Below are positions 52,702 to 60,219 of a stretch of DNA of 64,000 bases, piece after piece. This DNA comes from Micromonospora sp. NBRC 110009 (GTDB lineage Bacteria; Actinomycetota; Actinomycetes; Mycobacteriales; Micromonosporaceae), in assembly GCF_030518795.1 (NCBI RefSeq), contig NZ_CP130427.1, positions 186,001-250,000 of the forward strand, read 5' to 3'. Position 1 is the stretch's first letter. Each line of letters starts with the position of its first letter. Made by a program: the position numbers and the translations under genes. Under the pieces are notes generated by a model. It worked only from the letters and a program-made list of their open reading frames with translations, was not told where the DNA came from and ran no database searches.

Positions 52702-53171
52702 CCACCGACACCGACCCCACCACCGCCGTACGCGCCAGCGTCCGCGTCGAGGCGCCGCCGGAGCGCGCCTTCGAGGTCTTCACCGCCGGCATCGACCGGT
52801 GGTGGAACCGCTCGCACCACGTCCAGCCCGGCACGCTCAATAAGATCGGCGTCGAGCCCCGCGTGGGCGGCGGCCTGTGGGAGGAGAACGACGCCGGCGA
52901 CGTCTGCGTCTGGGGACGGGTGCTCACCTGGGACCCGCCGCGCACCTTCGCGTTCTCCTGGCTCATCGGGCCCGACTGGGGCATCCCCGCTCCCGACGCG
53001 CCCGGCAGCCGGGTCACCGTGACGTTCACCCCGGAAGGCGCGGGGACCCGGGTCGACCTGGTGCACGACCGGCTCGACGCCCACGGCCCCGGCTGGGAGA
53101 GCGTCCGGGACGGAGTCGGCAGCGACGGCGGATGGCCGGGCGGCCTGCGCGAGTACGCCGCGGCGGTCTGA
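52698..53171 (+). CDS. SRPBCC (AHSA1-like) protein
   Basis: 157 residues from GTG overlapping the ArsR stop. ASVRVEAPPERAFEVFTAGIDRWWNRSHH opens the START-like fold, and the final helix is GPGWESVRDGVGSDGGWPGGLREYA. It has a ligand-binding cavity for hydrophobic molecules; exact ligand unknown. Operon with arsR; followed by a hairpin. Confidence 0.9.
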   Translation: MTTDTDPTTAVRASVRVEAPPERAFEVFTAGIDRWWNRSHHVQPGTLNKIGVEPRVGGGLWEENDAGDVCVWGRVLTWDPPRTFAFSWLIGPDWGIPAPDAPGSRVTVTFTPEGAGTRVDLVHDRLDAHGPGWESVRDGVGSDGGWPGGLREYAAAV

Positions 53172-53177
53172 CTCCCC

Positions 53178-53207
53178 CTCCCGCCCGGTCGGACGGCCGG
53201 GCGGGGG
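53178..53207 (+). terminator. Terminator of the arsR-SRPBCC operon
   Basis: Eleven-pair stem (one G-T) from CTCCCGCCCGG at 53178-53188 with 53197-53207, eight-base loop, seven bases after the stop. Confidence 0.7.
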
Positions 53208-53257
53208 AGGTCGGGCGGCCCGTGGACGGGTGACGTGGGCCGTCCGGCACGACGGCA

Positions 53258-53287
53258 TAAACTGGCCGCATGAGGCAGACCTGGTGA
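53258..53287 (+). promoter_or_regulatory. Promoter with leaderless five-codon mini-ORF coupled to the next gene
   Basis: TAAACT (53258-53263) lies six bases before an ATG at 53270 that opens MRQTW and stops at TGA 53285-53287. This stop overlaps the GTG start at 53284 (GTGA). GAGG within the mini-ORF also spaces correctly to that GTG. The mini-ORF may allow leaderless initiation followed by coupled re-initiation. Seen in sequence; role inferred. Confidence 0.45.
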
Positions 53288-54111
53288 GCCGCGCTGGCAC
53301 GCCCTGCCGCGCCTACGGCCACTCCTGCCTGGCCTACGGCGACCCGGCGACGTTCGACGCCCACGCGGTGCCGTACCTGGCTGCCGGACTCGCCGCCGGG
53401 GAACGCGTCTGGTTGGTCGCCCCCGGCGCTCCCGACGACCTGGCCCGCCGGCTGGACCGGCTCCCCGGCCTCCCCGACGCGCTGCGGCGGGGCGCGGCCG
53501 TGCTGGTCCCCGTCGAGCAGGCGTACCGGGCCGGCGGGATCATCGACCCGGAGACCCAGGTCCGGGCGTACGCCGCGGCGACCGAGGAGGCGCTGGCCGC
53601 GGGCTACACCGGGCTGCGGGTGATGGCCGAGGCGACCAGCCTGGTCCGCACCCCCGCCCAGCGGGACGCGTTCGCCCGCTACGAGCACCTGATCGACCGC
53701 TACATCCGCCGGCGGCCGATGTCGGCGATCTGCGCGTACGACCGCCGGGAGCTGGACGACCGGGCGATCGCCGAGCTGGCCTGCCTGCACCCGGAGACCA
53801 ACACCGACGCGCCGTTCCGGCTGCACGCCACGCTCGGCGACGCGGTGGTGGCGCTCGGCGGCGAGCTGGACCCGTCCAACCACCAGCAGTTCGCCGCCGC
53901 GCTGGATCGGGCCGACCCCCGACCGGTCGACGGCCGGGTCGTGGTCGACGGGGCCGCGCTGCGCTTCGTCGACCACCGGTGCCTGCTGCACCTGCGCGAC
54001 CACGCCCGGCGGCGCGGCGCCACGGCGGTGCTGCGCACGTCCCGGGCCGCGGCCGCCCGGCTGGTCGAGCTGCTGGACCTCACCGAGGTCCGGGTCGAGG
54101 TCGTGCGATGA
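53284..54111 (+). CDS. MEDS-domain protein with C-terminal STAS-like domain
   Basis: 275 residues from GTG at 53284. Residues about 10-170 form a MEDS (DcmR sensory) domain: LAYGDPATFDAHAVPYLAAGLAAGERVWLV, YTGLRVMAEATSLV, MSAICAYDRREL. Residues about 185-275 look like an anti-anti-sigma STAS domain (VVALGGELDPSNHQQFAAALDRA, RVVVDGAALRFVDHRCLLHL). It probably senses a signal and acts by partner switching with the kinase-like product of the next, overlapping gene. Ligand and sigma target unknown. Confidence 0.82.
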   Translation: MSRAGTPCRAYGHSCLAYGDPATFDAHAVPYLAAGLAAGERVWLVAPGAPDDLARRLDRLPGLPDALRRGAAVLVPVEQAYRAGGIIDPETQVRAYAAATEEALAAGYTGLRVMAEATSLVRTPAQRDAFARYEHLIDRYIRRRPMSAICAYDRRELDDRAIAELACLHPETNTDAPFRLHATLGDAVVALGGELDPSNHQQFAAALDRADPRPVDGRVVVDGAALRFVDHRCLLHLRDHARRRGATAVLRTSRAAAARLVELLDLTEVRVEVVR

Positions 54112-55070
54112 GGACGGGCGCCGCCGCGGGTCACGTCGGCTACTTCCACGAGGCCATCCTCTTCGACTCCGACGAGCACCTGCTCGCCGTGGTGGTGCCG
54201 TTCCTGCTCGGCGGCGTCGAGGCGGGCGAGCCGACCGTGGTGGGCCTGGGGGAACGCAACGCGGAACTGGTCCGCCGGGCGCTGCCCGTCGGCTCCGGCG
54301 TGACCTTCCTGCCGGGTGGGGAGGTGTATGCCCGGCCGACCGCGGCGATCCGGTCCTACCGGAAGATGCTGGCGGCGTACGTGGCCGGGGGCGCGCGGCA
54401 GATCCGGATCGTCGGTGAGCTGCCGGCGGCGGCCCTCGGCTCCACCTGGGACTGGTGGGCCCGCTACGAGTCGGCCATCAACCACGCCTACGACGACTTC
54501 CCGCTGTGGAGCATGTGCGCCTACGACACCCGGACCACCCCGCCCCGGGTGCTGGCGGACGTGGCGCGTACCCATCCCCGGGTGGCCGGACCGGACGGCC
54601 AGCACCTGCCGAGCGAGGTCTACCGAGAGCCGACGCACTACCTGACCGAGCCCCGGCCGATGCTGCCCGACCCGGTGCAGCGGACGACTCCACTGGTCGA
54701 ACTGACCGACCCGACCCCGGCGCAGGCCCGCGCCGCCGTGCACGCCGCCGACCAGGGTCAGCTCCCCGGCGACGACGTCGAGGACCTCGCCGTGGCGGTC
54801 AGCGAGATGGTGGGCAACGCGCTACGGCACGGCCTCGGGCCGACCCGGATGCGGCTGTGGAGCGGCCCGGACCGGATCGTGGTGACGGTGCACGACCGCG
54901 GCCCCGGCCCGAAGGACCCGTATGCCGGGCTGCTGCCGGCGGGTGACGGCGCGGCCGGCGGTCTCGGGCTGTGGATCACCTACCAGTCCTGCAACCACGT
55001 GGCGCTGCATCGCGACGCCGACGGTTTCACCGTCCGGCTGACCGCGGGGAACCCCCACTTCCCGGTCTGA
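54108..55070 (+). CDS. MEDS-domain anti-sigma-kinase-like ATPase
   Basis: 320 residues. N-terminal MEDS domain (about 10-175: EAILFDSDEHLLAVVVPFLLGG, RQIRIVGELPAAALG, WSMCAYDTRTTPP), then a HATPase_c domain like RsbW/SpoIIAB: LAVAVSEMVGNALRHGLGPTR (N box), VHDRGPGPKDPYAG (G1) and GAAGGLGLWITYQSCN (G2). No phosphorylated histidine box, so it is a serine-kinase type or an ATP-dependent switch rather than a two-component sensor. ATGA overlap with the STAS partner. It ends six bases from convergent lutC. Confidence 0.88.
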   Translation: MRTGAAAGHVGYFHEAILFDSDEHLLAVVVPFLLGGVEAGEPTVVGLGERNAELVRRALPVGSGVTFLPGGEVYARPTAAIRSYRKMLAAYVAGGARQIRIVGELPAAALGSTWDWWARYESAINHAYDDFPLWSMCAYDTRTTPPRVLADVARTHPRVAGPDGQHLPSEVYREPTHYLTEPRPMLPDPVQRTTPLVELTDPTPAQARAAVHAADQGQLPGDDVEDLAVAVSEMVGNALRHGLGPTRMRLWSGPDRIVVTVHDRGPGPKDPYAGLLPAGDGAAGGLGLWITYQSCNHVALHRDADGFTVRLTAGNPHFPV

Positions 55071-55075
55071 GCGGG

Positions 55076-55702
55076 TCAGCCGTCGGTGAGCACGACGTGC
55101 AGCCGGCGCGGGCCGTGCACCCCCTCCACCCGGTTCAGCTCGATGTCGCTGGTGGCCGACGGGCCGCTGATCCAGGTGAGCGGCCGGTCGGGGGTGAGCC
55201 GGGTGAGGGCCTCCGGCACCAGGCCGACGACCTGCTCCGGATGGACCACGCAGACGTGCAGGTCGGGCAGCAGGCTGATGGCCCGCCGGCCCTGGTCGGC
55301 CCCGGCGTCGAGGACGATCGTGCCGGTCTCGGCGACGGCGACCGCGGCGGCGGTGAGCACGGCGTCCAGCTCCGCGAGCCGGGCGGCGGGCAGGTCGTCG
55401 TCGACCACCACCTCCACCGCCGCGGGCCGCCAGTCGGCGGGCAGCCCGGCCGGCACCACCACGGCCCGGGCGCCGGCGGCGGCGAGGATGCCGGCGACGG
55501 TGTCGCCAACGTCCACCGCGGCCACCCGGTGCACCTCGGCCCGGTAGTCGGTGAGCCGCCGTTGCAGCAGGTCGACCAGGTCGGGATGGCCCGGCGGCCG
55601 GTCGCCCTGGCTCCGGGGCGCGGGGCCCGGCCGGGGCACCGCCGGCGGCGCCGCGGCGAGGGCGGCGCGCAGCCGGGCCAGGACGACCTCGCGCGCGGTC
55701 AC
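55076..55702 (-). CDS. lutC: L-lactate utilisation protein LutC
   Basis: 208 residues from GTG overlapping the lutB stop. LUD domain with AVAVAETGTIVLDAGADQGRRAISLLPDLHVCVV and WISGPSATSDIELNRVEGVHGPRRLHVVL, both family hallmarks. Third member of the LutABC iron-sulfur complex that oxidises L-lactate to pyruvate. Slightly shorter than B. subtilis LutC. Confidence 0.92.
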   Translation of the reverse strand: MTAREVVLARLRAALAAAPPAVPRPGPAPRSQGDRPPGHPDLVDLLQRRLTDYRAEVHRVAAVDVGDTVAGILAAAGARAVVVPAGLPADWRPAAVEVVVDDDLPAARLAELDAVLTAAAVAVAETGTIVLDAGADQGRRAISLLPDLHVCVVHPEQVVGLVPEALTRLTPDRPLTWISGPSATSDIELNRVEGVHGPRRLHVVLTDG

Positions 55703-57132
55703 GATCCGCTCCGGTGCTCGGCCCACCACTGCCGGAAGGTCTGCGGGGGTGCCGCCGGGACGTCCCGGCTGGCGGTCCAGCCGTTCAGCGGCGGCGGCAG
55801 GGCGCGGCCGGCGACCCGGCCCAGGCCCGCGGCGCGCTGCGCGGCCGCGTACAGGCGCGGGTGGTCCATGGTGTACGCGGCTGCGGCCATGGTCGCCGCC
55901 TCGCCGGCCGAGTGCGGGCTGCCGGCGCGCAGGTGCACCAGCAGCTCCGGAATGTTGATCATCACCGGGCAGGCGTCGTAGCAGGCCCCGCAGAGCGACG
56001 ACGCGTACGGCAGGGAGGCGTTGTCGGCGACGCCGGTGAGCTGCGGGGAGAGCACCGCGCCGATCGGCCCGGGATAGACCGACCCGTACGCGTGCCCGCC
56101 GGTGCGCTCGTACACCGGGCAGACGTTGAGGCAGGCGGAGCAGCGGATGCAGTGCAGCGCCTGCCGCCCGACCTCGTCGGCGAGCACCGCGCTGCGCCCG
56201 TTGTCCAGCAGCACCAGGTGCACCTGCTGCGGCCCGTCGCCGGGGGTGACCCCGGTCCACATCGACGTGTAGGGGTTCATCCGTTCCCCGGTGGACGCCC
56301 GCGGCAGCAGCTGCAGGAACACCCCCAGGTCGGCCCAGGTGGGAATCACCTTCTCGATGCCCATCACGGTGATCAGGGTCTCCGGGAGGGTCAGGCACAT
56401 CCGGCCGTTCCCCTCCGACTCGACCACCGCGAGGGTGCCGGTCTCGGCGACGGCGAAGTTCGCCCCGGAGACCGCCACCCGGGTGCTGAGGAAGGTCTCG
56501 CGCAGGTGCCGGCGGGCCGCCGCCGCGAGGGCCGCCGGCTCGTCGGTCAGCGCCGGGTCGACGCCGGGCATCTCGCGCAGGAAGATCTCCCGGATCTCGG
56601 CCCGGTTGCGGTGGATGGCGGGCACCAGGATGTGGCTGGGCTGGTCCCGACCCAACTGGACGATCAGCTCGGCCAGGTCGGTCTCCACCGGCTCGATGCC
56701 GGCGGCCTCGAGAGCTTCGTTCAGGCCGATCTCCTGGGTGGCCATCGACTTGACCTTCATCACCCGGTCGGCGCCGGTGGCCCGGACCAGGTCGGTGACG
56801 ATCCGGTTCGCCTCGACCGCGTCGGCCGCCCAGTGCACGGTGCCGCCGGCCGCGGTGACCGCCGCCTCCAGTTGTTCCAGCAGTTCCGGCAGGCGGGCCA
56901 TGGTGTCACTCTTGATCGCCCGGCCGGCGGCCCGCAGCTGCGGCCAGTCCGGCACCTCGGCGATCACCGCCCCGGACTTGGCGCGGATGGTGGTGGTGGC
57001 GTGGCCGAGGTTGCGGCGCAGTTGGGCGTCGGCGAGCGCGCGGCGGGCAGCGGCCGGGAACGGCTCGTCGCCGCGCAGGTGCCCCACCCCCCGCGGCGCC
57101 GTGGTGGGCATGCCCAGGAAGGTCCGCGTCAC
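55699..57132 (-). CDS. lutB: L-lactate utilisation iron-sulfur protein LutB
   Basis: 477 residues from GTG overlapping the lutA stop. The LUD domain covers about residues 60-300 (SGANFAVAETGTLAVVESEG). Two ferredoxin-type clusters follow: CIRCSACLNVCP and CGACYDACPV. The C-terminal segment has the DUF3390-like end. It passes electrons from lactate in the membrane-associated LutABC complex. Length fits the family. Confidence 0.95.
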   Translation of the reverse strand: MTRTFLGMPTTAPRGVGHLRGDEPFPAAARRALADAQLRRNLGHATTTIRAKSGAVIAEVPDWPQLRAAGRAIKSDTMARLPELLEQLEAAVTAAGGTVHWAADAVEANRIVTDLVRATGADRVMKVKSMATQEIGLNEALEAAGIEPVETDLAELIVQLGRDQPSHILVPAIHRNRAEIREIFLREMPGVDPALTDEPAALAAAARRHLRETFLSTRVAVSGANFAVAETGTLAVVESEGNGRMCLTLPETLITVMGIEKVIPTWADLGVFLQLLPRASTGERMNPYTSMWTGVTPGDGPQQVHLVLLDNGRSAVLADEVGRQALHCIRCSACLNVCPVYERTGGHAYGSVYPGPIGAVLSPQLTGVADNASLPYASSLCGACYDACPVMINIPELLVHLRAGSPHSAGEAATMAAAAYTMDHPRLYAAAQRAAGLGRVAGRALPPPLNGWTASRDVPAAPPQTFRQWWAEHRSGS

Positions 57133-57902
57133 GGTCGCACCCCCATCCGGTCGCGCTCCCCGGCCGTCTCCGAGCGTCCCGTACTGGCCAGGATCTCCGC
57201 CAGATGCACCGTGCGCACGCCCGCTCGGAGCCGGGACAGGCCGCCGCCGATGTGCATCAGGCAGGAGGCGTCCCCGGCGGTGCACACGTCGGCCCGCGTC
57301 GTCAGCACGTTGCGCATCTTGTCGGCCAGCATCGCGGTCGACGTGTCCGCGTTCTTCACCGCGAAGGTGCCCCCGAACCCGCAGCACTGCTCGGCCTGCG
57401 GCAACTCCACCAGGTCCAGGCCCCGCACCGCCCGCAGCAGCCGCACCGGCCGGTCCCCCACCCGCAGCATCCGCAGCGAGTGGCAGGTCGGGTGGTACGT
57501 CACCCGGTGCGGGTAGTACGCCCCCACGTCGGTCACCCCCAGCACGTCGACCAGCAGCTCCGACAGCTCGTACGTGCGCCGGCCGACCTCCTCCGCCCGG
57601 CTGGCCAGCCGCTCGTCGCCGGCCCGCCGGGCCACCATCGCGTGCTGGTGCCGCACCGAGCCGACACACGAGCCCGATGGGGCGACCACCACGTCGTACG
57701 GGGCGAAGACCCGCACGTGCCGGCGGACCAGCCGCAACGCCTGGTCCGGATAGCCGGTGTTGACGTGCATCTGCCCGCAGCAGGTCTGGTCGGCGGGGAA
57801 GTCGACCTGGTGGCCGAGGCGCTCCAGCAGTCGGACCGTCGCCTTCGCCGCCTCGGGGAAGAGGGTGTCGGCGAGGCAGGTGACGAACAGGGCGATCCGC
57901 AT
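57129..57902 (-). CDS. lutA: L-lactate utilisation protein LutA
   Basis: 257 residues, first gene of lutABC; GGGAGGG upstream of the ATG. Two CCG domains: QTCCGQMHVNTG near residue 42 and EQCCGFGGTFAVKNADTS near residue 178, the cysteine-rich repeats that bind iron-sulfur or haem-like cofactors. The last 20 residues extend beyond B. subtilis LutA. No GntR-type regulator (LutR) is adjacent, so regulation is not visible here. Confidence 0.94.
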   Translation of the reverse strand: MRIALFVTCLADTLFPEAAKATVRLLERLGHQVDFPADQTCCGQMHVNTGYPDQALRLVRRHVRVFAPYDVVVAPSGSCVGSVRHQHAMVARRAGDERLASRAEEVGRRTYELSELLVDVLGVTDVGAYYPHRVTYHPTCHSLRMLRVGDRPVRLLRAVRGLDLVELPQAEQCCGFGGTFAVKNADTSTAMLADKMRNVLTTRADVCTAGDASCLMHIGGGLSRLRAGVRTVHLAEILASTGRSETAGERDRMGVRP

Positions 57903-58049
57903 CTTCAGCCCTCCCGGCTCGGGACCGGCCCGCCGAGGGCCGGGGTGGGGCGGGGCCCGCGCGGCGACGACGGTACCGTTGCGCCTCATCATGCCCTGCG
58001 GGGCGGTCATCCGCCGGCCTGACGCTGGCGAACCGACGGAGGATGGCGA

Positions 58050-59519
58050 ATGTCCAACGGCGAGGAACCGTTCGCACCCCACGACGACGTGTCCGGGCGG
58101 CCGAGGTTCGAGACGGCGTTGCGTGGCTACGACAAGCGCCAGGTGGACCGGTACGTCGAGCAGATGGACGGCGAGCTGTCCGGGTTGACGGCCGACCGGG
58201 ACCGGGCGTACGCGCAGGCGCGGGAGCTGGCCACGCAGCTGCAGCGGGCGCAGACCGAGGCGGCCGAGCTGCGCCAGCGGCCCGCGCCGGTGGACCGGGC
58301 GTCCTTCCGGGACCTCGGCCCGATGGTGGATCAGATCATCGAGCTGGCCGAGCGGCAGGCCGGGCAGATCAGCGAGAGCGCCGGCAAGCGCGCCGCCGAG
58401 CTCCAGTCGCAGGCCGAGAAGGTGCTGACCGCAGCCCAGGAGGAGGCCGCCCGCGAGCTGCGGGAGCTGGAGGAGGAGCTGTCCACCCGCCGCGCCGAGC
58501 ACGAGAAGGCGGACGAGGAGCGACGGACCGCCGCCCAGGCGGAGCTGACCGCGATCCGGGAGCTGGCGGAGAAGCTCCGGTCGGAGGGCCAGGCCGCGCA
58601 CGACCGGGCGCAGCAGGAGGCGAAGCGGATCGCCGACCAGAGCGCCCAGCAGGTGGAGCAGGCCCGTTCGGCGTCCGAGGCGCTGGTGAAGGCGGCCCGC
58701 ACCCAGATCCAGCAGGAGGTGCAGGCGAACCGGAGCAAGGCCCAGCAGGAGCTGGCCCAGTGGCAGGCCACCATGGCCCGCGAGCTGGACGAGCGACGGG
58801 CCGCCGCCGAGCAGGAGCTGGCCGACCGGGCCAGCGCCGCCGAACGGGACATCGCCGCGCTGGTCGAGGAGGCGCAGCAGTACGCCACCGAGGTGCGTGA
58901 ACGCGCCGACGAGGAGAAGGCGGCCCACCAGGAGCAGCTGTCCACCGTGCAGCAGGAGATCCAGCAGCGGCAGGAGGCCGTGGCGCAGCTGCGGGCCGAG
59001 CTGGAGACCGTGAGCGAGCAGCTCGAACAGACCCGGCAGGAGATCTCGGCGGTCGAGCAGCAGGGCGCCGACCTGGAGGAGCGCCTGGTGGAGGTGCGCC
59101 GGGACCTGACCACCGAGACGCGGCGGCTGGACGAGGCGCGCCGGGCGGCGGACCTGGCGGAGCAGCACGCGAAGGAGACCCGGGCCCGGGTGCAGCGCGA
59201 GGCGAAGCGGGTGGCGGACCTGGCCGCGGCGGCGGTCATGGCGGCCGCGGCGGGCGGCGCGGAGACCGCCGAGTATCCGCAGGTGGCGGTCCGGCCGGTC
59301 GCCGAGGTCGCCGATCCCGTGCCGGCCGACCGGGTCCCGGCCGACCGGACGCCGGAGGAGCGGCCCGCCGGCGAGGCGCGCAGCGAGCGGCCCTCCCTGG
59401 ACGGACCCAGCTTCAACGCCTTCGCCGTCCGTAGCCCGGCGCCGCGGACCGCCCGGGACGAGGAAGCCCTGGCGGAGCCGGCCGCGGACCCCGACGCGGA
59501 GCTCCCGGCGAACGCCTGA
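58050..59519 (+). CDS. DivIVA-like coiled-coil protein (Scy/FilP type)
   Basis: 489 residues. FETALRGYDKRQVDRYVEQM at residues 20-39 matches the N-terminal DivIVA lipid/curvature-binding motif. Residues about 45-400 are almost unbroken coiled coil rich in Ala, Glu, Gln and Arg; the C-terminus is acidic and disordered. It probably organises the cell pole or tip-growth scaffold beneath the membrane, as Scy and FilP do in Streptomyces. GGAGGATGG precedes the ATG. Divergent from lutA. Confidence 0.85.
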   Translation: MSNGEEPFAPHDDVSGRPRFETALRGYDKRQVDRYVEQMDGELSGLTADRDRAYAQARELATQLQRAQTEAAELRQRPAPVDRASFRDLGPMVDQIIELAERQAGQISESAGKRAAELQSQAEKVLTAAQEEAARELRELEEELSTRRAEHEKADEERRTAAQAELTAIRELAEKLRSEGQAAHDRAQQEAKRIADQSAQQVEQARSASEALVKAARTQIQQEVQANRSKAQQELAQWQATMARELDERRAAAEQELADRASAAERDIAALVEEAQQYATEVRERADEEKAAHQEQLSTVQQEIQQRQEAVAQLRAELETVSEQLEQTRQEISAVEQQGADLEERLVEVRRDLTTETRRLDEARRAADLAEQHAKETRARVQREAKRVADLAAAAVMAAAAGGAETAEYPQVAVRPVAEVADPVPADRVPADRTPEERPAGEARSERPSLDGPSFNAFAVRSPAPRTARDEEALAEPAADPDAELPANA

Positions 59520-59531
59520 GCCCGGCTCGCG

Positions 59532-59561
59532 CTGACCGGCGCCCGGGCGGGCGCCGGTCAG
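59532..59561. terminator. Terminator between the DivIVA-like gene and the convergent gene
   Basis: Perfect twelve-bp stem CTGACCGGCGCC (59532-59543) with 59550-59561, six-base loop. Its right arm reaches into the last codons of the convergent gene. Confidence 0.8.
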
Positions 59562-60142
59562 GAGTCGGCCGGCACCCCGGCGTCCAGCTGCCCGATCACC
59601 GGGGCGAGCAGCGCGTCCAGCTCCCGGGTGAGCACCGCGACCGCTCGCCGGGCGGCGGCGGGAACGGCCTCACCCGGCCCGTCCGGGGCCGGCGGCAGGT
59701 CGTCGAGCGGCAACGGCGCCTCCACCTGGAGCGTGGCCCGCAGGTGCGGGGTGCGGGTCAGGTCCCGCTCGGTGGGTGTGACGAACTGGCCGAACACCTC
59801 CGGCCAGTCCCGCCACCCGCGGTCCCGCTGCCACTGGCGGCTCCAGGTCAGCTCGGCGGGCCACCGGGAGACCAGGGTCACCGCGCAGGTGAGGCTGCCG
59901 TCCCACGGGCTGCGTGCGCAGGTCGCGGCGACGACCCGGCGGTGCCAGCGCACGTACGGCGGGTCCAGCGTGGTGGCCAGCCGCCAGGCGATCACCGCGA
60001 ACGCGACCGGGGCGATGTCGCCCCAGACGTCGGCGAACTCGTCCATGCGGCGGGACACCTCGGCCTCGTACCGACCGTGACCGGCGCTGCCCCGCTCCCG
60101 GTCGAGCTGCTCGTCGAGCCAGAACGCCCGGACTGTCGTCAT
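59558..60142 (-). CDS. Conserved-looking protein of unknown function
   Basis: 194 residues; GGGAGCGGCG before the ATG. A soluble protein with many Trp and Arg residues (WGDIAPVAFAVIAWRLATTL, YVRWHRRVVAATCARSPW, TWSRQWQRDRGWRDWPEVFG). No membrane helix or known motif. It lies between a DivIVA-like gene and a SARP regulator, neither of which suggests a role. Confidence 0.75.
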   Translation of the reverse strand: MTTVRAFWLDEQLDRERGSAGHGRYEAEVSRRMDEFADVWGDIAPVAFAVIAWRLATTLDPPYVRWHRRVVAATCARSPWDGSLTCAVTLVSRWPAELTWSRQWQRDRGWRDWPEVFGQFVTPTERDLTRTPHLRATLQVEAPLPLDDLPPAPDGPGEAVPAAARRAVAVLTRELDALLAPVIGQLDAGVPADS

Positions 60143-60219
60143 CGCCGCTCCCGTCCGCCGTGTGCCGCCTCCATGATGGCCCGTGGCGACCGTGGCGGGC
60201 GGCCGTACCGGAGTGTGGC

